23,779 nt of DNA from a virus. A program made the position numbers and the translations under genes. The notes below the pieces were generated by a model, which saw only the letters and a list, made by a program, of their open reading frames with translations, was not told the origin of the DNA and searched no databases. Below, one piece after another: positions 6,424 to 13,824 of this stretch. Location of the stretch: the IMG/VR virus record IMGVR_UViG_3300043465_000415, positions 1 to 23,779 of that record; one strand, 5' to 3'. Within the stretch, counting starts at the first letter, position 1. Every line of letters starts with the position of its first letter.

Positions 6424-6644
6424 CAGTGCAACTCCCTCTTTTCGATTTGGTCCCGTCTCTGCATCAGCATATCTACCGCCGCGTCAATGGCGTAGAGCGC
6501 AAACTCAGGTTCGGCTTCGGTTAATATCTTATACGCGGGCGTCGTTAGTATTACGCCGCGTTCAAACTCTTCTTCAAAACCGATGATGAATACTGGAATG
6601 AACTCCACTTTTTGTTCATCATCGGTCCATCTTACTTTGTCCAT
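6423..6644 (-). CDS. small acidic hypothetical protein (73 aa)
   Basis: The ATG at 6644 has a GGGAGG ribosome binding site seven bases upstream, overlapping the previous stop region. The protein is acidic and mixed helix/strand (VEFIPVFIIGFEEEFERGVIL, then FALYAIDAAVDMLMQRRDQIEK). No known motif is visible. It is translationally coupled to the primase-helicase by TGATG, so it probably belongs to the replication operon. Function unknown. Confidence 0.65.
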   Translation of the reverse strand: MDKVRWTDDEQKVEFIPVFIIGFEEEFERGVILTTPAYKILTEAEPEFALYAIDAAVDMLMQRRDQIEKRELH

Positions 6645-6646
6645 GA

Positions 6647-6889
6647 CTAGCCTCCCATGAAGTCGCCACCTTCAACCGCAGCGTTTACAGCCCGGCCAGT
6701 GTAAGACGCTTTGTTGTCCGCATGGATTTGCTCCGTGCTTCTGGCTGGCTGAAGCGACTGCGCATATACGAGAAGTTCGTAAGCATCAATCTTGCCTTCG
6801 ATATTTATTATGTTGCCGTCCCGTCGGGTGAAGCCCTGTGTGTTGTTGTCGATCCACTCGGCCAGTTGTGCCGCTAATACCTGTTTCAT
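6647..6889 (-). CDS. small hypothetical protein in the replication operon (80 aa)
   Basis: The frame is open from 6934, but ATG 6889 is chosen because AGAAGGAG lies about seven bases upstream, the best ribosome binding site in this region; a longer start would run through the micro-ORF at 6903-6980. The product begins with MKQVLAAQLAEWID and ends Gly-rich (EGGDFMGG). No catalytic or membrane features are seen and the family is not recognised. Confidence 0.65.
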   Translation of the reverse strand: MKQVLAAQLAEWIDNNTQGFTRRDGNIINIEGKIDAYELLVYAQSLQPARSTEQIHADNKASYTGRAVNAAVEGGDFMGG

Positions 6890-6902
6890 TTCGCTTCTCC
6901 TT

Positions 6903-6980
6903 CTAAAATCTAATGTCGCCATCGGCCCAATCATAAATATCCCCGCCGAAATTATCGTGCAGGAATTGGCGCAGGCTCAT
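6903..6980 (-). CDS. 25-residue micro-ORF coupled to the upstream membrane protein
   Basis: An ATG at 6980-6978 overlaps the stop of the upstream gene as ATGA, and the frame ends at TAG 6905-6903, just before the ribosome binding site of the next gene. The product is short and acidic with aromatic residues (FGGDIYDWADGDIRF). The evidence is only that it fills the gap exactly and uses the coupling common in this genome. It may be a real micro-protein or simply keep ribosomes on the transcript. Confidence 0.4.
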   Translation of the reverse strand: MSLRQFLHDNFGGDIYDWADGDIRF

Positions 6981-7168
6981 ATCCGCCATTCCGTAAACAA
7001 AGCCCTATAGAGGGATTTCAGCAATGCTTTCGCCAAATGAATGGGCCACCAAATAGCGCCAATCCAATCGTCGGTGTCGCTCAATATATACGACAGACAC
7101 ACAACATATACCGACACGAAATATAACATCCCGAAAAATGCGGCTATTGCAATTTCATTTGGTGTCAT
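6977..7168 (-). CDS. small membrane protein (63 aa)
   Basis: ATG 7168 is preferred over the longer frame (7207): it overlaps the upstream stop as ATGA and has AAGGGG some eleven bases ahead. Residues about 5-28 form a strong membrane helix (IAIAAFFGMLYFVSVYVVCLSYIL), followed by a DTDDW loop. A second amphipathic or membrane segment (IWWPIHLAKALLKSLYRALF) comes next. It is probably an inner-membrane protein of unknown role, encoded in the replication operon; superinfection exclusion or membrane tethering are guesses. Confidence 0.6.
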   Translation of the reverse strand: MTPNEIAIAAFFGMLYFVSVYVVCLSYILSDTDDWIGAIWWPIHLAKALLKSLYRALFTEWRI

Positions 7169-7335
7169 TTCAAATGATCCCCTTCTGTAATCCGATCCGC
7201 CAACCAACGTGTGTTGCGTTCGAACATGTTCATCTTACCTGAGCGAAGCCAAGCAATGATGGCTTCCTTTTCATTCACGACAGGCGCTTCCTGAACCGTG
7301 GCTTTCTCTTCAGTAGTTTTTGTAATACGTGCCAT
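7165..7335 (-). CDS. small hypothetical protein (56 aa)
   Basis: The frame is open further upstream, but ATG 7335 is clear: CAAGGAG stands eight bases ahead, and the ATG overlaps the upstream stop as TAATG. The protein has a charged N-terminus (ARITKTTEEKATVQE) and a basic helical C-terminus (AIIAWLRSGKMNMFERNTRWLADRI). No domain is recognised. It is co-translated with the HTH protein above and the membrane protein below. Confidence 0.65.
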   Translation of the reverse strand: MARITKTTEEKATVQEAPVVNEKEAIIAWLRSGKMNMFERNTRWLADRITEGDHLK

Positions 7336-8105
7336 TATATTAACTCCTTGATTGTAAACCCTTTTGACTGAGCATAGGCGATGAGGTCGTCGATCCACAT
7401 GATGCCTTTCCCAGAAACAAAATACTGATTGACGCCCCGGAAGGGTACGTTCTTCACGTCGCCCCATGTGTGGGCCGACTGCTCGTACATCCGTATGTCT
7501 GCACGATGGACCGACGGGTGCGTGCGGCGCAGGAAGTTAGCTGCCTCAGTCGCAATCAATTTCGTGTGGCTGGAGAACTCCCGCCGAGCGACTGTCTGCT
7601 CTACTTCTGTATCGGCTGGGACGAACTTAGTTACCTCGGCGTATCGTTCCGTCTTTGATACAGCTACGGTTCCCGTCTCTTTAAGCCAACCTTTAATCGT
7701 TCTGCGGTCGCTGCCGTATAGACGCATAAGTTGCGCGCATGTCATGGTCGGGGCCATCGTGCAGAAGTTATCCGGAACAGACCGCTTTCTTCCGCTTGAA
7801 CTGACAACGATCTCCGTAAGTTTAAGTTCGTCCATCCAACGAACGACCACCGACCTAATCCGGCCATAATGTTTAACGAGTTGCGACACATTCATAGTAC
7901 GGGCCAACTCCCGTAAGTCCTCCGGCGGTGGCGATTTGTGCGAAACAAACTCCCGCTTCAGTCCTATCTTCCTACGCCGCGTATCAACGGCGTCGGCAGA
8001 ACGGCCAAGCACTTCCCCAATCTGCGCGTATGTCAGATTCTTATGGTAAAGTTCTGTGAGTGTAGCGTCCTCTTCGGCGCGCCACGGCATAAAACTGTTA
8101 GACAT
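7335..8105 (-). CDS. multi-helix-turn-helix DNA-binding protein (256 aa), candidate regulator
   Basis: ATG 8105 is chosen over 8117 because GAGGGAG lies just upstream of it. Residues about 6-50 (PWRAEEDATLTELYHKN LTYAQIGEVLGRS, then VDTRRRKIGL) resemble a Myb/SANT or GcrA-like DNA-binding domain. Two further HTH-like units follow at about 70-95 (VSQLVKHYGRIRSVVVRWMDELKL) and about 120-145 (CAQLMRLYGSDRRTIKGWLKETG). The C-terminal 100 residues are unassigned. It is the first gene of the minus-strand replication operon and faces the polymerase operon across 144 bases, so control of both promoters is a reasonable inference. No nuclease motif is evident. Confidence 0.65.
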   Translation of the reverse strand: MSNSFMPWRAEEDATLTELYHKNLTYAQIGEVLGRSADAVDTRRRKIGLKREFVSHKSPPPEDLRELARTMNVSQLVKHYGRIRSVVVRWMDELKLTEIVVSSSGRKRSVPDNFCTMAPTMTCAQLMRLYGSDRRTIKGWLKETGTVAVSKTERYAEVTKFVPADTEVEQTVARREFSSHTKLIATEAANFLRRTHPSVHRADIRMYEQSAHTWGDVKNVPFRGVNQYFVSGKGIMWIDDLIAYAQSKGFTIKELI

Positions 8106-8249
8106 AAACTCCCTCATTTGTTGATGCCCTTCTTGGGTGGCACAGTTTCAATATCGAACGCAAGAACTTTTTTTTGTTGACGACACTATGCTGTTTGTGC
8201 CAGCTATACGGAAAGCAAACGTGACACCGACGAAAAAGAGGGAAAGACT
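8106..8249. promoter_or_regulatory. divergent intergenic region between two replication operons
   Basis: The two replication blocks are transcribed away from this region, so promoters for both must lie here or further upstream. It holds a T-run (about 8166-8175) followed by TTGACG, and a TATACG near 8205. No pair with good -35/-10 agreement and spacing could be drawn on either strand. The ribosome binding sites of both flanking genes sit at its ends (GAGGGAG on minus, AGAGGGA on plus). Confidence 0.5.
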
Positions 8250-10157
8250 ATGGTAGTGAGCATCGACTTTGAGACGCGTAGCGCCGTCGATCTTCGCAAG
8301 ACAGGCGTCTATAAGTACGCCGCTGACCAATCGACTGACATCTGGTGCATGGCATACAAGGCCCCGTGGTCTGACGACGTGCTAGTATGGCAGCCGGGCG
8401 ATGCGGTAGATACCCACCTTGAAGATTGGATTATGGCAGGCGGATTGCTGTCTGCATGGAACGCCAACTTTGAACGCGTAATCTGGAACGAGATCATGGT
8501 TGCCCGCTACCAATGGCCAGCCACCAAGATTAAACAATGGCGCTGCACGATGGCGCAGGCCAGCGCGATGGGACTACCTCGTGCGCTAGGTCAAGCCGCT
8601 GCTGTCCTCGGTGTCGAAGAACAGAAAGATAAGACCGGCGCGGCCCTTATGCTCCGGATGGCACGGCCACGTAAGGTGAACGCCGACGGCAGCTACACTT
8701 GGTGGAACACGAAGGATAAGATTGAACAGCTTGTCGCTTATTGCCGACAGGACGTGCGGACGGAACTGTCGGTAGCTGAAACGCTGAACGCAATGCCTGA
8801 CAGTGAGCGCCGTCTCTATCAACTCGACCAACGCATCAACGACCGTGGCGTTAAAGTTGACATCGACCTCATCGAACGGGTTAGCAAACTTGCTAATGAT
8901 GCGTCGGAAAACATTGACGCAGAGATGAAGCGCCTTACGAACGGTCAAGTCAAAGCAGCGACGAACGCAATGGACTTAACTGCGTGGCTTCGTGGCTATG
9001 AGTTAAACGTCAACTCCGTGGACAAGCAGACCGTGACGCGGATGCTTGCTATGGACGGGCTGCACCCCATCATCAAGCAAGTGCTGAAGCTACGCCAAGA
9101 CGGCGCGAAGTCTAGCACCGCTAAGTATGACGCGATGGTCAACGCAGCCAACGCTGACGACCGTATGCGCGGCCTTCTCATGTATCACGGCGCGGCAACG
9201 GGCCGGTGGTCTGGCCGTTTGGTGCAGCCGCAGAACTTCCCACGTCCGCAAAAGAAACAAGACGAGTTGGACGAGATCATTGCCAAACTCAAAGCGGATA
9301 AGGATGTGTCGGAGCATGGGGCCGGAACGGTTCTGGCGTCCGACCTGTTGCGTTCGATGCTGATAGCCGACGACGGCCATCGACTAATGTTTGCCGACTA
9401 CTCGGCAATCGAGGCCCGCGTGTTGGCGTGGGTAGCAGGGCAGAGCGATCTCGTTGAGACGTTCCGGAAAGGGGGAGACGTGTATAAAGAAATGGCATCA
9501 GCCATCTACAACGTGGACGTGGAGAGCGTCACTGACGGACAACGGCAGGTTGGTAAGATGGCAATCTTGGGTTGCGGCTACGGCATGGGGGGCAAACGCT
9601 TCGCCGAGCAGTGCGCCACGATGGGTATCAAGGTGGATGAAGACGAAGCTAAGCGCATCGTGGCTGTCTACCGTGAAAAGAACAACAGGATCGCGCAGTA
9701 CTGGCGAGATGTTGAGCAAGATTTTGTAGAGATGGTGAAGGGGGCAGGCAGGTTAAGGACCGTCGGGCTTCCATTACCTAGCGGGCGGTCGCTTACGTAC
9801 CACAATCCGCGCATCATTCAGCGTGAAACCCCTTGGGGTGCGATGAGAGATACAGCGCAAGTCGATACGTTGAATAGCGTGACGCGTCAGTGGACATCCC
9901 AGATAATCTGGGGTGGCTTGCTGACGGAGAACGTGGTGCAAGCGACCGCCCGTGACATGATGGCCACCGCCATGATGGCGTTAGAGATTAAAGGTTACCC
10001 AGTAATCCTGTCCGTACACGATGAAATCATTAGCGAAGTGCCAGATGGTTTTGGTTCGCTTGACGAAATGATTGACATCATGACACAAGTTCCTGCATGG
10101 GCGCAAGGCTGCCCGATCAACGCCGAGGGCAAAGAAGGAAAGAGGTATCGGAAATGA
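8250..10157 (+). CDS. family A DNA polymerase with 3'-5' exonuclease (635 aa)
   Basis: This is the phage replicative polymerase. Exonuclease motifs: DFET at residues 6-9, NANFER near 71-76, YCRQDVRTE near 163-171. Polymerase motif A FADYSAIEARV has its catalytic Asp at 383. Motif B RQVGKMAILGCGYG runs from 432 to 445 with Lys436 and Tyr444. Motif C VHDE has His590, Asp591 and Glu592. The 5' nuclease domain of bacterial Pol I is absent, as is usual in phages. Tyr444, at the site where Phe or Tyr affects dideoxynucleotide discrimination, is Tyr as in T7. AGAGGGAAAG precedes the ATG. The stop overlaps the DUF2800 gene (ATGA). It acts with the primase-helicase and SSB encoded nearby. Confidence 0.95.
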   Translation: MVVSIDFETRSAVDLRKTGVYKYAADQSTDIWCMAYKAPWSDDVLVWQPGDAVDTHLEDWIMAGGLLSAWNANFERVIWNEIMVARYQWPATKIKQWRCTMAQASAMGLPRALGQAAAVLGVEEQKDKTGAALMLRMARPRKVNADGSYTWWNTKDKIEQLVAYCRQDVRTELSVAETLNAMPDSERRLYQLDQRINDRGVKVDIDLIERVSKLANDASENIDAEMKRLTNGQVKAATNAMDLTAWLRGYELNVNSVDKQTVTRMLAMDGLHPIIKQVLKLRQDGAKSSTAKYDAMVNAANADDRMRGLLMYHGAATGRWSGRLVQPQNFPRPQKKQDELDEIIAKLKADKDVSEHGAGTVLASDLLRSMLIADDGHRLMFADYSAIEARVLAWVAGQSDLVETFRKGGDVYKEMASAIYNVDVESVTDGQRQVGKMAILGCGYGMGGKRFAEQCATMGIKVDEDEAKRIVAVYREKNNRIAQYWRDVEQDFVEMVKGAGRLRTVGLPLPSGRSLTYHNPRIIQRETPWGAMRDTAQVDTLNSVTRQWTSQIIWGGLLTENVVQATARDMMATAMMALEIKGYPVILSVHDEIISEVPDGFGSLDEMIDIMTQVPAWAQGCPINAEGKEGKRYRK

Positions 10158-11299
10158 CAGCACACGCTAAGTTTGGCGCATCGAATGCGAAGCGCCGCAT
10201 CAACTGCCCCGGCTCACTCGCAGCCGAGGCTCCGTTCCCTAACGAGAGTTCACCCTACGCCGAACTGGGTACAGCGGCGCATGAATTTGGTGAGTTCTGC
10301 TTAGTCAATGGACATGAAGATGCCTTCGCCTTCATTGGCCAAGAGCATAACGGCCACAAGGTTGACGACAACATGGCCCGTGCGGTGCAGGTTTACATTG
10401 ACTACATCCGCGAGACGGCTGCCTTGGAACCAAGCATCTGCCGCTATGAGAAACGCTTTAGCCTAGACAAACTTGATCCACCCATGCCGATGTTCGGCAC
10501 GGCTGACAACATCATCTACGGCAAGGCAACTGGGACGCTTTACGTCAACGACTATAAGCACGGCCAAGGCGTTGCGGTCGAAGTCGCAGATAACGAGCAG
10601 CTTAAATACTATGCGCTCGGTGCTATCCTTGAGATTGGCGAGAAGGCTCCGGTCAATAAAGTTATAACGGTCGTTATACAACCCCGCGCTTCACACCCTG
10701 ATGGTCCGGTGCGGTCGCATAGCTACAGCCGCGACGAGATTATGGACTTTGGCACAGACCTGATTGATGCAGCACATGCGTCGCTGAAGCCGGACGCACC
10801 GCGCATTTCTGGCGACCACTGCAAGTTCTGCCTTGCGGCGGGGACTTGTTCGGCCCTGCGCAACAACGCCCTTGAGGTCGCACAAGACGAGTTCGGTACA
10901 GTACGAACTGTCAATGACCTAACTCCACAGGAGGTAGCGGACTATCTGCAAAGGGTTCCGCTGATCGAAGAGTGGATCAAGTCTTTGCGCCGCCACGCTA
11001 ATAGCCTGCTTGAAACGGGCGGCGGACTTCCCGGCTACAAGCTGGTTGAGAAACGACCGACCCGCCGCTGGCGTGTTGAAGAAGAGTTTGTGGCTTGGGC
11101 CACAGAAGAAGGTCTCGATGACGACGACATCTACGAAAAGAAGTTGAAGTCGCCACCGCAGATCGAGCGTGTTGTAGGTAAGAAGAACTTGCCTGCATCG
11201 CTCGTCATAGCTGTATCATCCGGCACATCAATGGTCGCTGATACAGATAACCGTCCCGCTGTTGCCACGTTGGCAGCAGATGACTTTACCGTTGAATAA
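10154..11299 (+). CDS. DUF2800 family, RecB-like PD-(D/E)XK nuclease (381 aa)
   Basis: ATG 10154 overlaps the polymerase stop by ATGA; the longer frame from 10097 would run inside the polymerase gene. The N-terminus (KFGASNAKRRINCPGSLAAE ... GTAAHEFGEF) is typical of DUF2800. FGTADNIIYG from about residue 113, VNDYKHG, then QLKYYALG match the Asp, Asp-x-Lys and Gln/Tyr motifs of RecB-like nucleases. HCKFCLAAGTCSA near 220 resembles the cysteine cluster that can bind Fe-S or zinc in such enzymes. The likely role is nuclease or recombination exonuclease work alongside the SSB encoded next. Activity is inferred from motifs. Confidence 0.85.
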   Translation: MTAHAKFGASNAKRRINCPGSLAAEAPFPNESSPYAELGTAAHEFGEFCLVNGHEDAFAFIGQEHNGHKVDDNMARAVQVYIDYIRETAALEPSICRYEKRFSLDKLDPPMPMFGTADNIIYGKATGTLYVNDYKHGQGVAVEVADNEQLKYYALGAILEIGEKAPVNKVITVVIQPRASHPDGPVRSHSYSRDEIMDFGTDLIDAAHASLKPDAPRISGDHCKFCLAAGTCSALRNNALEVAQDEFGTVRTVNDLTPQEVADYLQRVPLIEEWIKSLRRHANSLLETGGGLPGYKLVEKRPTRRWRVEEEFVAWATEEGLDDDDIYEKKLKSPPQIERVVGKKNLPASLVIAVSSGTSMVADTDNRPAVATLAADDFTVE

Positions 11300-11309
11300 G
11301 GAAATACCG

Positions 11310-11870
11310 ATGTCAAAAGTTATTACACCAGAAGCAATCATCTCGTATCCACATGTGTTCGAACCACAAACACCTCCGGGTGCAACTGAGCCAGTCTATT
11401 CTTGCTGCCTTGTATTCCCTGACGGCACTGACATGTCCGAACTCAAAGCAACGGCTGCTGCTGTGGCCAAGGAGAAGTGGGGGGACAAGACAAAGAGCCT
11501 CATGGAAGGCGGCAAAATCCGTATGCCTTTCCGTAACGATGGCGAAGAGAAGGGCTACCCTGAAGGGTCGGTCTTCATGAACGTCAAATCTAAGCAAGCC
11601 CCCGGTGTGGTCAGCAAGTTTGCTGGCGAGAACGGCAAGCCTGCTCCGATTACCGATCCCAAGGAAATCTACCCGGGTGCAAAGGTTCGTGCCTCGCTGC
11701 GCGCCTATGCGTACAGCGTCAACGGCAACAACGGCGTTGCCTTCTCACTGGGCAATCTTCAGAAGGTAGCCGACGGTCCCCGTATGGATGGCCGTCTGTC
11801 TGCTGCGGACGAGTTCACTGCGACGGAACGTCCGTCCGCAGACATCTCCGACCTTGACGATTTGCTTTAA
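11310..11870 (+). CDS. DUF2815 single-stranded DNA-binding protein (186 aa)
   Basis: ATG 11310 is preferred over the longer frame at 11262 because AAGGAAAT lies just upstream and it avoids overlap with the preceding gene. The protein matches the DUF2815/Enc34 SSB-like pattern: an N-terminal VITPEAIISYPHVFEP strand, then FPDGTDMSELKA, a MPFRNDGEEKG..EGSVFMNVKS core, GAKVRASLRAYAY and NNGVAFSLGNLQKV. The acidic C-terminal tail DISDLDDLL resembles the partner-binding tails of SSBs. It should coat single-stranded DNA during replication and recombination. It is the last gene before a hairpin terminator. Confidence 0.9.
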   Translation: MSKVITPEAIISYPHVFEPQTPPGATEPVYSCCLVFPDGTDMSELKATAAAVAKEKWGDKTKSLMEGGKIRMPFRNDGEEKGYPEGSVFMNVKSKQAPGVVSKFAGENGKPAPITDPKEIYPGAKVRASLRAYAYSVNGNNGVAFSLGNLQKVADGPRMDGRLSAADEFTATERPSADISDLDDLL

Positions 11871-11879
11871 GTAAAAGGG

Positions 11880-11911
11880 AGGGCCGGGGAGTTGGAAGTC
11901 GCCCCGGCCCT
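11880..11911. terminator. bidirectional hairpin terminator
   Basis: A ten-base-pair stem AGGGCCGGGG/CCCCGGCCCT with a 12-base loop lies between the convergent SSB gene and SNF2 gene. On the minus strand it is followed by CCCTTTTAC, a short U-run; on the plus strand only CTTCTC follows, so it is probably stronger for the late minus-strand transcript. Confidence 0.8.
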
Positions 11912-11913
11912 TC

Positions 11914-13197
11914 TCAATCTAAAGCCTCAGAAATCATCTGGGCTTTCTTGGCTAAGGTCTTAGCCACAATCTCATCAACAGAATTGACAAGGCCGAACGT
12001 CCGAACGATCACGGGCTTTGTCTGGCCGATGCGATGGCAACGCTTAGCCGCCTGTGCGTTCGTCGCCGGAACCCAGTCCATCTCCACAAACGCCACCTGA
12101 TTCGCAGCCGTCAATGTAATGGCGGTAGAGCAGGCCGTGATCTGGCCGATGAAGACGCGCACCTTCGGGTCGGTCTGGAAGTTATCAATCGCCGCTTGAC
12201 GGTCGGCGGTAGCCATGCCGCCTGCAACCACCACGGGGTTAAAGTCTTTCAGCTTATCGTATAGCGTCTGTAGTGCGTCGGTGTGGTAGGCGAAGATAAC
12301 GATCTTGTCGTAGGCATCATCGGCCAACTCGCCCGCTATCTGTGCGGCGATGGGCGCTGCCTTGGCTACACCCGTCAGCCGACGCAGTGACGCGATGTGA
12401 GGAGCAATGCTTTCAATCGCAGCAGAGAAATCTACATTAGCTAAGGAATGCGCGAGGATCATATCAACCGCTTCGGCTTGGCGTGGGTCGTCGATGTGTT
12501 TCCTGTCGCTCCAGTTAGCTATCTCGACTGGCGCGCTCTGCCACCAGATAGGCGGCAAATCTTTCAGTACCACCTCGCCCTTGCGGCGTAGCATGATTGC
12601 TTTCAGCACGGTCTTGAACTCGCCCATGCGTTCGGCCTTGTTGCCGAGAACCTGAAGGCCGAACTGTCCGCTCCAAGTCTTGCAGAAATACGTTGTATAT
12701 TCGGCGAAGTTTAGTGGGTACTGCCAAATCGCTTTAAGATGGGTCCAGAAATCGCTGACATTATTAGGGATGGGAGTACCGCTAAGAAGCCAAACACGAT
12801 CAGCAAAACGAACAAGACCATCACCGCGGCAATACTGGCCATATAGATACTTTGTGCGCTTAGCAGTACGGTTCTTGAGATAATGAGCCTCATCCAAAAC
12901 AAGAACGTCTGGTTCAAACTTTGCGATCTCATTGCGGACCTCCTTCGATTGCGTGATCTTATCGTAGCTAAAGACTTTGACTTCGCGCTCGACGGTTCCC
13001 CACCGCTCGAACTCACGACGCCAGTTAATCTTGGCAATGGCCGGGCAAATTACGACGACCTTTGTTAGGCCGAGTTTATCACAGGCCGCGATAACTTGAA
13101 GTGTTTTGCCAAGGCCCTGCTCATCGGCAAGGAACGCCGCCGGGTTATCACAGAGAAAGTCTGCGCCGACCTTTTGGTAATCGAATAGATGGTTCAT
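11914..13197 (-). CDS. SNF2-family DEAH-type helicase (427 aa)
   Basis: ATG 13197 has GAGGGAAG upstream and is chosen over 13251. Motifs in order: Q-like FDYQKVGADF, Walker A DEQGLGKT (25-32, Lys31), motif Ia ICPAIAKINWRREF, Walker B LDEAH (101-105), motif III LLSGTP (137-142), and in the second RecA fold ITACSTAITLTAA and the motif VI RCHRIGQ (386-392). The HRIGQ signature places it in the SNF2/SMARCAL1-like group, which remodel or anneal branched DNA. Its start overlaps the end of the RuvC-like gene by 50 bases, suggesting co-expression and a joint job on junctions or forks. It is the last gene of the long late minus-strand block. Confidence 0.9.
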   Translation of the reverse strand: MNHLFDYQKVGADFLCDNPAAFLADEQGLGKTLQVIAACDKLGLTKVVVICPAIAKINWRREFERWGTVEREVKVFSYDKITQSKEVRNEIAKFEPDVLVLDEAHYLKNRTAKRTKYLYGQYCRGDGLVRFADRVWLLSGTPIPNNVSDFWTHLKAIWQYPLNFAEYTTYFCKTWSGQFGLQVLGNKAERMGEFKTVLKAIMLRRKGEVVLKDLPPIWWQSAPVEIANWSDRKHIDDPRQAEAVDMILAHSLANVDFSAAIESIAPHIASLRRLTGVAKAAPIAAQIAGELADDAYDKIVIFAYHTDALQTLYDKLKDFNPVVVAGGMATADRQAAIDNFQTDPKVRVFIGQITACSTAITLTAANQVAFVEMDWVPATNAQAAKRCHRIGQTKPVIVRTFGLVNSVDEIVAKTLAKKAQMISEALD

Positions 13198-13675
13198 TGT
13201 CTTCCCTCTCGGCGGCGTAGCAGGCAAGAAGCGCAGCTTCGGCTCGGCCATCGTCCTTTTTCCGTGCGAAGAGATGGGCGTAATCCGGGAACAACTCTTG
13301 TGCCCGCTGACGACTGCCGTCCTTTCCTCCGAACGTGCGCATAGACTTAATCCAAGTCGCAGGCGGTATCAACTCAAAAGATACAGACAGGCCAGCAAGC
13401 ACGCCTTCAACGATACCCGCCGCTCTGCCGAAGCTGAACATCGAGGACACACCTTGGCCCGGCATGGCGTGGACTTTCTCGATGAGAGCGGAAGTATCGG
13501 CGGTGACGTGACCGCGCAAAGAATTGGCCAGCATGTGCGCGTCCACCTGATTGACGACACGCGGCCCGCGCTTGACCTTTAGAGTAGGCATGTCGATGAT
13601 GACAAGTTCTCGGCTATCCTTATCCAGAATAGCGACAGCCCCGAACGCGCCGGGATCAATGCCCATGAACTTCAT
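13148..13675 (-). CDS. RuvC-like Holliday junction resolvase (175 aa)
   Basis: The N-terminus MGIDPGAFGAVAI carries the first catalytic Asp (Asp7) in an RNase H-like fold. ALIEKVHAMPGQGVSSMFSF supplies Glu66, and the KDDGRAEAALLACYA segment supplies the final acidic residues (Asp141/Asp142 and Glu146). This is the phage RuvC-like pattern. The enzyme should cleave branched DNA such as Holliday junctions, which phages clear before packaging. ATGs at 13675 and 13666 are both possible, neither has a good ribosome binding site, and both lie in a palindrome (13661-13679). The 3' end overlaps the SNF2 helicase gene by 50 bases. Confidence 0.88.
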   Translation of the reverse strand: MKFMGIDPGAFGAVAILDKDSRELVIIDMPTLKVKRGPRVVNQVDAHMLANSLRGHVTADTSALIEKVHAMPGQGVSSMFSFGRAAGIVEGVLAGLSVSFELIPPATWIKSMRTFGGKDGSRQRAQELFPDYAHLFARKKDDGRAEAALLACYAAEREDNEPSIRLPKGRRRLSL

Positions 13676-13679
13676 GGGC
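13661..13679. repeat. 19-bp palindrome over the resolvase start codons
   Basis: GCCCATGAACTTCATGGGC has nine-base arms around one central base and contains both candidate ATG codons of the RuvC-like gene. As RNA it would form a hairpin hiding the start; as DNA it could bind a dimeric protein. Either would limit translation or transcription of the resolvase. It may also be chance, since the MKFM coding sequence constrains part of it. Confidence 0.6.
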
Positions 13680-13692
13680 GGTATCTATAATA

Positions 13693-13824
13693 TCAGAAGC
13701 TAGTTCGCAAGTGACTGCGTGGCCCCAAAGACTTACGATGGCGAAGCCCGTCGGGTTTGTGGCGACGCTTTGCTTTTGGCTGTGGTCGCCATGACATGTC
13801 TTTAACACCACTCTTCTTGGCCAT
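13693..13824 (-). CDS. 43-residue very basic protein
   Basis: The ATG at 13824-13822 overlaps the stop of the large virion protein as TAATG and has AAAGG six bases ahead. The product is unusually rich in Lys, Arg and His (WRPQPKAKRRHKPDGLRHRK) and ends in SHLRTSF, with no hydrophobic core. It probably binds nucleic acid, or is a small virion component; both are inference. The ribosome binding site and coupling support a real gene. It is followed by the resolvase gene 17 bases downstream. Confidence 0.6.
   Translation of the reverse strand: MAKKSGVKDMSWRPQPKAKRRHKPDGLRHRKSLGPRSHLRTSF

Noticed and set aside
8166-8210. Sigma70 promoter TTGACG ... TATACG ahead of the polymerase gene
   Set aside because: The spacing between the two hexamers is about 22 bases, too long for a standard promoter.
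10097-10153. Upstream extension of the DUF2800 gene
   Set aside because: It would run inside the polymerase gene; the ATGA overlap at 10154 is a better start and matches the family N-terminus.
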